Below, in pieces: positions 32,050 to 43,436 of a stretch of DNA of 64,000 nucleotides; positions within the stretch are counted from its first letter, which is position 1, and each line of letters begins with the position of its first letter. The DNA lies in the NCBI GenBank assembly GCA_037355855.1, contig CM074764.1, positions 3,534,001 to 3,598,000 on the forward strand. Direction: 5' to 3'. The position numbers and the translations under genes are program-made. The notes beneath the pieces are model-generated. The model searched no databases and was not told the origin of the DNA. It worked only from the letters and a program-made list of their open reading frames with translations. The stretch comes from Pseudo-nitzschia pungens. Its lineage: Eukaryota > Bacillariophyta > Bacillariophyceae > Bacillariales > Bacillariaceae.

Positions 32050-32352
32050 GGTCTGGGACTACTGAAGAATATACTAGAACCGGTGTCCATTGAACTCCAA
32101 CCAGGGGTCAAACCGGTCCGACAGAGGTACTATTCGGTACCCCATGCCTTTGAACAAGCACTTCGAAAGGAGATCACCAGGCTCTGTGATATCGGAGTCC
32201 TGGAAAAACTCCCCCATGACGATGATTCACCATGGGCATCCCCTACCTTCTGTCAACCCAAAAAGACAGGGGATATTCGGGTCCTTACGGACTTCCAGAG
32301 GCTGCAGAAATTCAAGTCTGCTACGGCACTGGACTTATCCCAAGGTTACTAC

Positions 32353-32691
32353 TGTTACGGTCTAAGGTAGAATTAGATGGCGTAATACGGGATAGAGGTA
32401 TTTTAAAGATGAAAGATTAATAAATTGTGTTATGAAAGAGAATGGTTGAATACTTTACGAGATGGGAATGATTTCTTGAGTATGGATGAACGATCGAACA
32501 ATGATATAATTGTTCGTCGGGCATAATATCAATAATTGGTGAGTCATGGGAATCTTTGTTTGAATTGTATGTGTATTCTTGTACGTTGAATATCCAGTAT
32601 AAGTACATGAATATCCTATATATTGGAGTATATGCGGGATTCAATAATCATTTAGAGCCTCTCGTAGGGGTACCTACGTCAGCCCGTAACA
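32353..32691 (-). repeat. 3' LTR of Gag-only element
   Basis: 339 bp, preceded by ACTAC, 8-bp inverted ends TGTTACGG/CCGTAACA. Confidence 0.92.
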
Positions 32692-33828
32692 TAGTTCCCC
32701 AATGATTAGGTGAAGTTTGCATGTGGTTCAATACAATAGGTTCGGAGTTGTAGTTCAGTACAATACGTTTGGAAAAGAGATATGCTTGTTTGGAGAACCG
32801 GTTGAAGATGATGTATGCCCTTTGAGATATTTCAGAAGATATATGGTAATGTAGATCGAAGTGGGATTGAAGAAGGTTCTTCGTGATACTTTAGAAATCG
32901 AAGATTTGTTTCTTGTTCTTGAGAAGGGTCATAAAAATAGCAAAAAGAGTCGAAGAAAATTCTTTTCCTCCCCCAACTGTGATGGACCTCCCATTGGGTA
33001 GTGGAGCTGATTATATAAATTCGGTTGATTTGAAATCGATTGATCGGTCGAAATCAGTTGCTCTTGGTAGGCATAAAAACACCTCCTGTAATAGGAATCG
33101 GAGTAAGGTAGGTGAAAAGCCGAGCGTTGGATGCGTTGCTTGCCGTATCTGCTCTGCGATTGTATGGGTTCAAGCAGAGAGGGGACGCATTGTTAGTTAG
33201 TTATTGGGTAAATTTACATAGAAATTCAGTTGCGATTTGCCGGATACTTTGCCGGTCTTTGTTTGGGTTTGTTTGCAGCAGTCTACTGGAATTTCGGATT
33301 TTGTAACTCCAGAGCACCTCTGTGGGGTTCGAATTCGGATTTTGTGGGATTGCTCCATTATTTTTTTGAGCTCCCTGTGGACTATTTGTTTGTCCGGAAC
33401 AAGGTTGGCCTTGTTATTGCTGCTGTACCCTTTCTTTTGTTTTCCGTCTGTACCCTTTATCGATATCGACATTGCGATTCGATTGATTCATGGCGTTAAG
33501 CGTCTGTACCCTTGCAATTAGTTCGCGTCCAAACCGACCTGCGTCCAGATCTTTTATTGCTATTTGATTCTTTCTTTTGCCATAATTGAATCTTTATTTT
33601 TTGTTTTTATTTGGTTGATTGTTGTTGCCGTCACTGTGGATCGGACTGAGCGCTTTGTGTTGTAGTTTGAACGTTTTTATTTTATTTCATTTGCAACAGG
33701 GCTCATCTCTGTAGGTTCCTTCCCTCCTTTCTGGGGGTTCTCCTCCATGCGTCTTCCCAGTCAGCAGGGCTGAGCTGGCATCCAGGTCCAGGGGAGCTGG
33801 AGGCACAGTGCTGTATTGTTGTTTGTTA
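32692..33828. other. Non-coding 3' part of the Gag-only element
   Basis: About 1.1 kb between the gag stop and the 3' LTR. No pol motifs are seen on either strand; only short unsupported frames. This region replaces the expected pol. Confidence 0.7.
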
Positions 33829-34911
33829 TTACCGGGCTGGTTGGTAAGCCGGCGTGGTAATCGGTTGCCGTCGAAAGCGAGGCAGTTTGGGTTTGAAGAT
33901 AATGGTACCTTCGATAGTTCGTTCAAGCGTTCCATCATGTTGGGCACAGTATGATTCCATGGCGCGTTTCATGTGGGCTTGAAAGGATTCATTCGAAGCA
34001 GTGCTTCCAGTGTCATTGCTAGGAGCCGTGGCAGTGCTGTTGTTGCTGCTTTTGCTCCTTTTGGAATATTTATTCCTTGGGCATTCCGACCAGTCGTGGT
34101 CATGACCTGGGATTCTGCAGGGATTGGTGTGTCGTCGTTTGCCAATGGATGGCTCCTGTTCTTGCTCTTCTTCAGCGTCGCTGTCACTGTCACTGTCAGA
34201 ATTAGAGCTGTTGCTGTCGCTATTACTTCGATTGTCCGTGTCGTAGGACTCCTGACGTCTCTTAGCTTGACGCTCTAAGCAGCTCATATGGTCCACGATG
34301 AATTGTACAGTGGTATCTTCTTGTATTCCTTGGTGGATTAGACCATAGCTGTTGATCCATTTGCTCGGGAAGCTATGTAGCAGAATGGTCTTGGCTTCTG
34401 TCGGTGATAGGTTCGTTCCATGTCCTTGGATTTTCTTGGTGTACTTGAAGAGGATTTGCATTCGGTCTGCATGGTCTTTGCATGCAATATTGCTTGGTTT
34501 CTTCAGCGTTCGAAGGTATGTATGCATGATATCTTTGGCGTCTGTTGCATTGCAATAGTCTTGCTTGATAAAGTCAATAATTGCTTGCTTGTATCCATTG
34601 AGCGCTCGTGGATATTGACGTTGGTTGCTCGTTAAGTCGGTCCATTTCGTTTGGGCGTCAACGGAGAGACAGCGATTGAAGTGAGGGATATGTTCGTTGA
34701 TTGGTAGTCCTAGAAGCTTTGCGGCGTTCCTGAAGGCTTCTTCAACAAATAGGAATTCTTCTAGTCCTCCTTTGTTGGTGAATAGAGGGATCTTCATGCT
34801 GTCTTGTCGTCCATTGGCAAGTGTAGTAATGGAGAGCTTGGTGAGTTTTGGTTTGTTCCTCTTGAAGGAAGGGATGTAATTGATTGGGGGATCTCTGTAG
34901 AGGCCTGCCAT
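33829..34911 (-). CDS. Gag of the nested Gag-only element
   Basis: 360 residues from a real ATG. The middle (about 50-220) is a helical capsid-like region (FLFVEEAFRNAAKLLGLP, KWTDLTSNQRQYPRALNGY), followed by a Ser/Asp/Glu-rich acidic linker and a Cys/His motif, CRIPGHDHDWSEC (C-x4-H form), near 265. The C-terminus is basic and Pro-rich. The Cys/His form and the capsid pattern suggest a Ty3/gypsy-type protist Gag. It is the only protein of its element, so capsid assembly would be its sole contribution. Confidence 0.85.
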   Translation of the reverse strand: MAGLYRDPPINYIPSFKRNKPKLTKLSITTLANGRQDSMKIPLFTNKGGLEEFLFVEEAFRNAAKLLGLPINEHIPHFNRCLSVDAQTKWTDLTSNQRQYPRALNGYKQAIIDFIKQDYCNATDAKDIMHTYLRTLKKPSNIACKDHADRMQILFKYTKKIQGHGTNLSPTEAKTILLHSFPSKWINSYGLIHQGIQEDTTVQFIVDHMSCLERQAKRRQESYDTDNRSNSDSNSSNSDSDSDSDAEEEQEQEPSIGKRRHTNPCRIPGHDHDWSECPRNKYSKRSKSSNNSTATAPSNDTGSTASNESFQAHMKRAMESYCAQHDGTLERTIEGTIIFKPKLPRFRRQPITTPAYQPAR

Positions 34912-35054
34912 TTCTTGGTTCGGAGCGTTCGATTGCTTGTTGCTTCTTGCTTGTCAGGGTATCGTTGTATCCCTGTTGTTTAGGATAAAGGATGTTTTGA
35001 GTTCAGTACTGAGTTCCTGTTTCTACTTTAAAGCACAAACAGTAGTAATTACTG

Positions 35055-35393
35055 TGTTACGGTCTAAGGTAGAATTAGATGGCGTAATACGGGATAGAGG
35101 TATTTTAAAGATGAAAGATTAATAAATTGTGTTATGAAAGAGAATGGTTGAATACTTTACGAGATGGGAATGATTTCTTGAGTATGGATGAACGATCGAA
35201 CAATGATATAATTGTTCGTCGGGCATAATATCAATAATTGGTGAGTCATGGGAATCTTTGTTTGAATTGTATGTGTATTCTTGTACGTTGAATATCCAGT
35301 ATAAGTACATGAATATCCTATATATTGGAGTATATGCGGGATTCAATAATCATTTAGAGCCTCTCGTAGGGGTACCTACGTCAGCCCGTAACA
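35055..35393 (-). repeat. 5' LTR of Gag-only element
   Basis: 339 bp, apparently identical to 32353-32691, followed by ACTAC. Confidence 0.92.
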
Positions 35394-37660
35394 ACTACAC
35401 CATTCCCATCTGCAAGGAGAGCCAAAAGATCTGCTCTACCATTTTACCGTGGGGAAAATATGCCTACAAAAGATTGGCAATGGGAATCGCGTGTGCACCT
35501 GACATCTTCCAGTCCGTCATGATGAACCTCCTGGGGGACCTGGACTATGTCCTTGTCTATATTGATGATATCCTAATCATACAGAGAGAAGGGGAATCTG
35601 AACAGGATCACCTCCGCAAAATCGACACAGTCCTGCAACGACTGGATGATGCTGGCTTCAGAGCCAACCTCAGAAAATCCTTCTTCATGCAAAAAGAAGT
35701 GGAATATCTGGGTTTTCTATTAACAACAGAAGGCATTCAGCCCCAACCAAAGAAGCTGGAGGCGATGAAGCGCCTAGAAGCCCCCAAGAACACCAAGCAA
35801 CTCAAGATGTTCCTTGGAATGGTAAATTTCTACAGGGATATGTGGAAGCGGCGCTCCCACATCCTAGCCCCCCTAAACAAACTAGCAGGGAAAAAGGGCA
35901 AAATGAACTGGTACTGGGGCCCAGCAGAGCAGAAAGCTTTCATGGAGGCGAAGAGGATGCTCGCAGACGAAGCAAAGCTTGCATTCCCAGATTTTACGAA
36001 ACCATTTCATCTCTACTCCGACGCCAGCGATAGGCAACTGGGAGCAACTGTATGCCAAGATGGCAAGCCTCTTGGATTCTACACAAGGAAACTGAACTCC
36101 GCACAGCTCAACTATACTGTGGGAGAAAAGGAACTCCTGGGCATAGTAGAAGGCCTGAAGGCGTTCGAAGGAATCCTCCGAGGACAAGATGTGATCATTC
36201 ACACAGATCACCTTAACTTGCTCTATCAGCAGATGCCCACCCAAAGGATGGTCCGGTGGAGACTCCTCATGGAGGAGTTCCACCCAATAGTCAAACATGT
36301 TGCTGGCAAAGATAATGATGCAGCAGATGCACTATAACGACTGGACATCACCGATGATCCAGCAGACACGGTGGAATGGCTACCACCAAATAAGCCCCTC
36401 ACCTACGCGGATGAGGAAGAGCACCTCCGGCAACTCCTATTCCCACTTGGAGAATCACCGGAAGAATTCCAGGGCAATAGTGCATTCCCACTTGCCCCGG
36501 ACATGATTCAGTTCTACCAGCAAAAGTACACGGGAATCATGAGTGCTCTGGAAAACGACAACCGGCTAACCACCAAAAATGTGGAAGGTTACAGTCTAAT
36601 CCACAAGGAAGGGAAGATTCTGATTCCCGACAAACTCAAGGAAAGAGTTATGGAATGGTACCACAACATGCTGGTCCATCCCGGAGAAAAGAGGATGGAA
36701 CAAAGCATACGCTCTGTGTTCACCTGGAAAGGCCTTCGTAAGGATGTCCAGGACCTCTGCAAACACTGCCACACCTGCAAGATGTTTAAGAAGAGTGGTC
36801 GGAAGAAGTATGGACTACTACCGGAAAAAGCAGCTGAGGTCATCAAATGGCAGAGGGTCAATGTGGACCTCTGGGGACCTGCAACTGTCCACAACAAAAA
36901 TGGGAAAGACTACCACATCCATGTTCTCACCATGGTGGACCCAGTGACCGGATGGTTTGAACTGGCTCACCTGAAGGACTCCCCAAATGCAGCAGAAACT
37001 CAACGATTGTTGGACAGTACATGGCTAGCAAGATATCCGCGCCCACCAAAGGAAATTGGCTTTGATGGTGGGAGTGAGTTCAAAGCAGAGTTCCAGCAGG
37101 AGCTCTGTGACAACATGGGGATGAAAAGAAAGCCCAGTGGCGCTTGGAACCCACAATCCAACTCAGTGCTGGAAAGAATCCATCAGGTCCTGAAGGACTG
37201 CCTACTGTCCTTTAACCTGGAACAAAGGGACCTCCATGAGAAGGATCCTTTTGAGGAGTTCACTACCAAGGCAGCATATGCGATTCGCAGCGCCATCCAC
37301 ACCACTCTGGGATATTCCCCAGCACAGTTGGTGTTTGGAAGGGACATGTTTATGCCGGTCAATTTTCAAGTGGATTGGGAAGCAATCCAAGCAAGGAAAC
37401 AAAAGAGTATCCACAAGAGCAACACTAGGGAGAACCGGAAGAGGATCCCCCACGTCTATAAGGACGGAGACTATGTCACCCTGGAAAGGAAGGGCATTAT
37501 CCCGAAACTATCCTTCCCCTGGCAGGGACCTTACAAGGTGCTCGAGGCCCATAGTAATGGAACTGTAACTATCGAAACCGCCCCCTTTGTAACCGACCGG
37601 GTTAACATCAGGAGGATCCATCCCTATTATTGCAGGGATGGCACCAAGATGGAGGAGTAG

Positions 37661-38098
37661 TCGTAACAGTCCCATGGAGGAGCATGCCGTGCACCGGAAT
37701 ACAGTCACGAGTCCGTTCGGGACTGGATTAAGGGTAAGGATAAAAGATCAGCGAGCCGATAGAATCGCCGATTCAGAGTCTGCTGGAGCTGTAACAAATA
37801 GACTAATCAATAGAGCTCACAATTTGCATATCACTACTACTCTAATCACTAGTAGACCCGGGGTATGGCACATCCCCGCCGAACGTAACTTACCGTAGCC
37901 ATACTGCTGCTAACCTTACCGTTCTGTCGACCCTCGATCCTTTTGTATTTGCCTGGTGGTTCATCCGGGGTTCGTACAACGGATGGACAGACTTTCACTT
38001 TTTGTTGAAAAAAAGACTTCTGTGAGACAGTCTGGCCGGCTATTTTTACTTAAGCTTTTCAACCTTTAATTCTTTCGAATTTACGAAGGTTGTGTGCG
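37661..38098. other. Possible 3' non-coding part of gypsy relic
   Basis: No coding region. The sequence directly after the integrase frame could be the 3' end of the gypsy relic, but no LTR pair exists to prove it. Confidence 0.4.
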
Positions 38099-38103
38099 CT
38101 TCT

Positions 38104-38512
38104 TGTTAAAATGTAGCTGAAACTGGTTTAAGCTGATAGATCCCAGGGCAAGCTTGGAGATATACAGCAAGAGCAAAGGCATGCAAACCGGTTGAGGTGC
38201 CGGTCTGTTCTATCGATAGTCTCGGATTCACCACTACGGCTGATCGAACGAGATCAACCAGGTCTATTCTAACTACCACTTTTGGGCTCAGTCAGTTAGA
38301 CCTTAGGCTTGTAGTTCTACAGGGAGCTGCTCAAGGAGCAGGGTGTTCTGCTTGCTGTTCGTGTACAAATAGTACTGTATTTTGTTGTGTCTGTACAAGC
38401 AGTACTGGAACCCAGTAGAAAACTATTTCCGTGCGTAATATGCGCATGGAGAATATGCAACGTGTGACTGGATGAATCCAGTCACGAACCGTGTTACGGT
38501 TACAATTTAACA
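38104..38512 (-). repeat. Solo LTR of a Copia 1-related family
   Basis: 409 bp with TG...CA ends and an exact 5-bp duplication, CTTCT (38099-38103 and 38513-38517). Reversed, it matches the Copia 1 LTR well over its 3' two thirds (from the CTACAGGGAGCTGCTC region to the end) and diverges elsewhere. It most likely arose by LTR-LTR recombination. Confidence 0.9.
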
Positions 38513-38517
38513 CTTCT

Positions 38518-40126
38518 CACATACAAGCTTGTGTATCGATCAATTTTCAACCAATTCAAATGGTTCTTTTTGGGTTAAACTCTCTTCAACTAAGTCCTTA
38601 TGCCTGGTTAGACACTGATAGGCTCGCGCTATTGGTCTACCTTTCATTAGGACTTGAAAATGGCCCGTTTTGCCCTTCAAATGTGATTTTACCGGTTGAA
38701 AGGGTTCCACCTGGCATTTGAACCTCGGGGAAGGTTCTTTCAAAAGCTAAGACACTGAATTTTTGTCCAGGTATAGGTAATAGAAACAGGAAGAGAGTTC
38801 TTGTCTTCTGTTTCATCCTCCAAAGATAGCCTATTTTTCGTCGATTAATTAATTAAAATTAATTAATTCTCGTATTTTGTGTGATTTGTTCGTGTGTGTT
38901 AATTTTTACTTCGTAATTTTGTGTGTGTTTTAGTGTGTTTTTTGCACGGTGCACCAAAAAAAAAATTGAAGAAAAATAATTTCGATGTTCGTGGTACACC
39001 TTCTACGTATTTTCTACACAAAGCAACACTTCTTTCGGAACGCAAACACTTCGGTCATCGCACAGTTATTTCGGAACGGAGGAAGTACTACGGAACTTAC
39101 TTTATATTTTCAAATCTACTAGTAGTACTAATTCATTCATCGAACTCACACCAGCGAAACTCGTAGTGTACTTTATTAGGAAGTAATTGATACTACGACA
39201 CTAAATAACATAACATTCAATTGCACCGCCCAATGTTGGTCACCAAGTACGGTACGTTCAGAGGAATTTCATCTAAAAATCGAAATACACCTCCAGGGAA
39301 CTAGGGGAATCTCTCTTAGTGAATCCCGTTTTCACTGGTTCCATGAAACCTGGAATTTTCCTGTGAGAAACGCCGGCGTAGCCGGCGTGAAAACGACGCG
39401 CTGCGCGCGAAAACGTGAAAATTCCGTTTTCAAACGAAGTACCGGTAGATTTTGGTCACGCAAATGGAATGACAATGGTGTGCGGTAGGCCATTGTTTTG
39501 ATGTAGTCGACGAATCCGCGGACGGAGCGGAAAAAAATATCAAGTTCCGGAGGACCCTCGGACTTTAAGTACCACGTATTGGAACGTCATCTTCGCTTAA
39601 GATATCAAAATTCATTGGATATGGTTACGGTAGGCGGTAGTTGATGTCTTTGGAATTTGCGATCGTTGAGATACGGTATTCTAGCGACGAAGGATGACGG
39701 TTGCTTCACGGTGATATCACGCCAGCGATTAATTTCTCTGTCGAATTGATGAGAGTGCTTGGCTATGGAAAAACAGAAACAGATTTTTGTGCAATTTGCA
39801 TTCGCTGAGAATTTTCTAAAGAAAGAATATATCATGGGTTTCTTCTCGAAGTTCTCGTTGACAACACTACAACTGTTGCCAGCTACTGCTGACAACTGGA
39901 ACTGTTGCAGTTCGTCTTGGCTTCGGTTGTTGAGAATCTTTAGGTATGACGAAGGTTCAAGTTCATTGTGTACTGAGACGCACGGGGATTGACGTAGGAA
40001 TGCAAAAACATGTTTCTCAATTCGCACCATCGCATTGATTTTTAGAAAAACTGCATTTTTGCTCACAACTTTCAAAACACAAACTTGCAAACACCCTTAC
40101 AAGCTCAAGTACTGACAACTCACAAC
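38518..40126. other. Gene-free spacer with a MITE remnant
   Basis: No supported gene. It contains AATTAATTAATT palindromes near 38850 and a GC-rich palindromic patch near 39370-39410 (GCCGGCGTAGCCGGC). About 38970-39085 matches the MITE at 49411-49555. The right end is the upstream region of the gene at 40127. Confidence 0.5.
38970..39085 (+). mobile_element. Truncated Stowaway-like MITE
   Basis: It shares TCGTGGTACA..TTCTAC, CGGTCAT and the terminal TTATTTCGGAACGGAGGAAG with the complete copy at 49411-49555, followed by TA. The left terminal inverted repeat is not found. Confidence 0.55.
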
Positions 40127-40870
40127 ATGGATTCGGACGAAAAAATCATAGACGACTTGTTGAGGAAGCTCAAGGGTATCATGGATGGGGCAGAGAAGTA
40201 TAAGAAACAGGATGGAGGTAAGCGCAACAACCTCGCTTTCGAAGCCGCGAAGAACAACTACACCGATGGCCGGGAACTTCAGCTTCTACCCAGCTCGGCT
40301 CTTCCCAACAAATTGAAGGAATTCTACGATCATACCAAGTACTGGGAGAACAAGTTCAACAACGTTTGGGGAGGACACGATAACACCTATGCTGGGTGGT
40401 GTCACGGACAAGCAAAGGAGTTTTACTTCAAAGCGATAACCGAGTTGAAAAGATTGGGAATGGATATCACGAAGGTGAACACGAGCGTGGTTCCTATTTT
40501 CCAGAGCCTTCATCCAAGACCCGGCGGTGGCGACAAGTACAAACAAGAGGTCGAAGTCAAATCTGGTTACAGCCAAGAAACTAAAGTGGATGCTGAGTTG
40601 CACACCAAGATTGTTGCTGAGGCAAAGGCGAGTGCCACCTATTACGCAGCAACAGTCGAAGCCTCGGTTGGTACAGAAGTGTCATCTTCCATCAGGGCTT
40701 CGGCGTCAATCTCGAACACCCAGGAGAGAAGCGAGAAGATCACGATCGAATTGGACCTCTCTCAGCCAGCTTACGTCTACCAGACCAGCTTTTCCGCCAT
40801 CATGGCCGATGGCACCACTGTCAAAGGATGGGGGTCCGGTTATATTGTCTCTTCAAAACCTATCGCTTAA
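40127..40870 (+). CDS. Orphan protein with beta-rich, aerolysin-like C-terminal half
   Basis: 247 residues from the ATG at 40127 (the frame is open upstream but without ATG). The N-terminal half is helical and charged, with a conserved-looking GGHDNTYAGWCHGQAKEFY segment near 80-100 and a single Cys. From about 145 on, the chain alternates Ser/Thr/Ala with small and charged residues (YKQEVEVKSGYSQETKV, EAKASATYYAATVEASVG, SSSIRASASISNTQ), then ITIELDLSQPAYVYQTSF. Such amphipathic stretches are typical of the pore-forming-like beta region of aerolysin/ETX-MTX2-fold proteins, which also occur as non-toxic proteins. There is no signal peptide. The fold assignment is a guess from pattern; the coding call itself is good. 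Confidence 0.7.
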   Translation: MDSDEKIIDDLLRKLKGIMDGAEKYKKQDGGKRNNLAFEAAKNNYTDGRELQLLPSSALPNKLKEFYDHTKYWENKFNNVWGGHDNTYAGWCHGQAKEFYFKAITELKRLGMDITKVNTSVVPIFQSLHPRPGGGDKYKQEVEVKSGYSQETKVDAELHTKIVAEAKASATYYAATVEASVGTEVSSSIRASASISNTQERSEKITIELDLSQPAYVYQTSFSAIMADGTTVKGWGSGYIVSSKPIA

Positions 40871-43014
40871 CGAGGACGATAACAAGCAACAGTGTGGTGG
40901 TACGTGTTGGGTGTAAACGGTCCAACAAAAATTGATTGAGCAAGGTGAAATGCCATCCATTTCTGTATGATTCCCAGGCAGAACAATCAAGCACCACCAC
41001 CTTTTAGTCGTCATATTTTAGGTACACCAGCATCATGATCATATTCCCTTTCAATTTGTAGTGCCAATAGTACTAGTACTATTAGTAGAAGTACCGTAGT
41101 AGTTATCCCAACAAATACGAAGTAGTAGTAGAATAAAAACGGATGACAGACAGGCGTGCAGAAGGCCTATTTGGGAATTTGGAATCTTGTTTCGAAAAAA
41201 AAATGCTCTCTTTATTCCCTAACTGCGCGTCTATCGACAATTTTTAGCGCGCGATTATTGTTTTCAAGATTCCTTGAAAATATGAATTGGTGCTTAAAAT
41301 CTGGAGGAGGCAAATATGTGTCCTCCAGATTCTGAGAAATCGGTTAATAGATTCTTATTTTTCTATGTGTGAGCACATAGATCTGTGTGTGCCACGTCAC
41401 GAATAATGTAATATGGCACGTGCATATTAGTTTCGGGAATCACTCAATACTGCAATAAATCCTGGAATTAGGTAAATCGACGTCAACTCCATTTCATTTT
41501 TTACGAAGTAGAAGTATATAACAGTGCTCGGCATTTCATTGGTGGTGGGGACGGAATCCGAGAGTTCATCCTTCGAATTTTTCGAATAGGTCCGACCGTC
41601 CGTCGTACGACCCCCAGACGGCCGTGGTCCGCCTGATGACTGACACTTACTTCTACTTCGTAATTACTACTGTACCGTAAGGTTATCTAATAAGGTTACT
41701 GTAATCTTGAGGTTACCGGATACTGGCACGGTAATTAGTAAGGTTAACCTTACTTCGTAATCTTACTTCGTAAAGCTTTACTTCGTACGAAGTAAGGCTT
41801 AAAAGTTACTTCGTAGTTGTGAATCCAAACCAAGAAGATTGCAAGTACAATAGAGAACATACCGTACCGTAGTGCTGGTCGTAGTACGGTACTTTTTTAC
41901 TGGCGCAATTGTAAATTCTGCTGTACCTAGTAACCTTACAGTAACATTAGTTGCGCCTTGCTGTGTTGATGACTTTTCGATTGCTGTAACCTTACCAGAA
42001 TCAGGACATCCACCCGGCCTTTTCGAAGATGTATTTTGTACAACATCATCTGAAAGAGAGTGGTTTTCCTTAGATTTGTTATATCTGTCGTTGTAACGGT
42101 AACTCATGATTACTAGTGACACCAGGTTTCATTCTCTGGAATATGACTGATTACATTGTAGATGGTTTCCGTCAATTTGAGTAACGGAAGGAGTAAAAAA
42201 AAAAAGGGAATACGTCACTAAGAGAAACTGAACTGACTTCAACCGAAAGGAAGATCGACAAAATTGTGTTTCGAATAAAATTTTAGGCCGGATGACGTGA
42301 TGAAAGACAGACAATATTCAAATCCAAGTAACATGATTGGTTAATTAGCGTGTCCTATGCGCGCAAGCCGAAAAACTATGCCGTCTCGATGCTGTCACTC
42401 GAAAACACATAATTTTCGGCCCATTTTCTGTATTCGAGAGCTTACTAAGGGAAGAATAAGCAAGATTGTTTAAAAGTAAATATAGAGCATTGTAGAGTAG
42501 AGTGTTAGCTAACAGACGATGTCTTTAGTTTGAACAGAGGTGGTGTATGCAAGGAGATATTCCAAAAAGCAAAGATGCTGTCACTCGACGTGATCCATTA
42601 TGGTAAACGTGATCCATTTTAATTTTTCACGGGTACGTTACGAATATCAAAATCTCAACAGGGTTTCCATCACTCTCATTGATATTCTTTCGCATAATTA
42701 GCAATTTAAGCGTTGCGACACTCTAGACTGCAAACCTTGCGTCGTTGTTTCAGAAGAAATATATGGTTTGCTTTTTCTATTATAAATACCGGTAACCTTA
42801 CCGGTACACAAGAACAAACCAAAGAAGTTGTAGCGTAAATGATAATTATTTTGTGTTGTTATGAGTTGTGATATTGCTATGGATTGTATTGCATACATTG
42901 TATGAATACAAAGTATGTTATAATAATATACTTGGTCTGTTGATGGACGTAGATAAACAATCCCAATGATGAATGGATACTTGTATCTTCGTATGTGGAG
43001 TAGATGCTGCTGGC
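40871..43014. other. Gene-free spacer rich in GTAC/AAGGTTA words
   Basis: No supported gene. 41640-41830 is dense in TTACTTCGTA, GTAAGGTTA and TACGAAGTAAGG words, partly palindromic. TACTAGTACTATTAGTAG-like runs occur at about 41065-41100. Confidence 0.55.
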
Positions 43015-43120
43015 TGCATATTGCAAGGCATTTCGATCTTGGATGCATATTGCAAGGCATTTCGATCTTGGATGCATGTTGCAAGGCATTTCGATCTTGG
43101 ATGCACATTTCAAGGCCAAT
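43015..43120. repeat. 29-bp tandem repeat, about 3.7 copies
   Basis: The unit is GCATATTGCAAGGCATTTCG plus ATCTTGGAT, repeated with a few substitutions (GCATGTTG, GCACATTT). The sequence to its right (43121-43436) is GC-rich and may be a coding fragment on the minus strand, but nothing there is recognised. Confidence 0.85.
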
Positions 43121-43436
43121 CCATTTCGATCCTGTTCCACTGCAGCAAGCACAACCTTTCGTCGTTCCGGAGAGGAGTACCGTACCGGGTGCAAATTCAT
43201 GCACGGCGTATCCACCCCGTTTCCCCGTAGCCAGCAGCACCTGCTGCTCGGCCGACAACGGACCGGATGCCAATTGGTGCAGGGCCAATACGTACAATCC
43301 ATCGAAGCGCCGCAATCGACCTAGGGATTGGGATGGGCTCCCTAGATGCCCAACAAGCGTTGACACTTGTCGTGGGGGGAATGAGGCCTCCCCCCAAGCC
43401 CTTCGGTGCTAACGAGCTGCAGCGTCTTGTCCGGCC

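Larger units (their letters stand above)
32353..35393 (-). mobile_element. Gag-only LTR element (TR-GAG type) nested in the gypsy RT
   Basis: Two 339-bp LTRs (32353-32691 and 35055-35393), TGTTACGG...CCGTAACA, with no difference seen. Target duplication ACTAC is exact (32348-32352 and 35394-35398). The body carries one gene on the minus strand, a 360-residue Gag, and about 1.1 kb of non-coding sequence after it; no protease, RT, RNase H or integrase is found. In element orientation a purine tract, TTGGGGAACTA, precedes the 3' LTR. It resembles terminal-repeat retrotransposons with a GAG domain described in plants, and must use enzymes supplied in trans. Confidence 0.9.
32050..37660 (+). pseudogene. 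5'-truncated Ty3/gypsy polyprotein relic, split by a nested element
   Basis: Coding resumes across a nested insertion: 32050-32352, then 35399-37660. Before the insertion the reverse transcriptase frame was continuous, because removing the nested element plus one target copy leaves codons in phase. RT motifs: DDDSPWASPTFCQPKK, DIRVLTDFQRL, WGKYAYKRLAMGIACAP and catalytic VYIDDILI. RNase H: FHLYSDASDRQLGA, VIIHTDHLNL, VAGKDNDAADAL. One nonsense codon, TAA at 36335-36337, replaces the Ser expected in the ADALSRL motif. Integrase: HNMLVHPGEKRM with CKHCHTCKMF, then VNVDLWGP, FDGGSEFKAEF and NSVLERIHQ, and a GPY-like end (WQGPYKVLEAHSNGTV). LTRs, gag and protease are missing on the left; no 3' LTR is recognisable on the right. 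Confidence 0.9.

Noticed and set aside
31607..32111. Reverse frames of 143-148 codons rich in Tyr, Ser and Phe
   Set aside because: They read through GAAATGAAATG and GTAGTAGAG microsatellites; no plausible domain.
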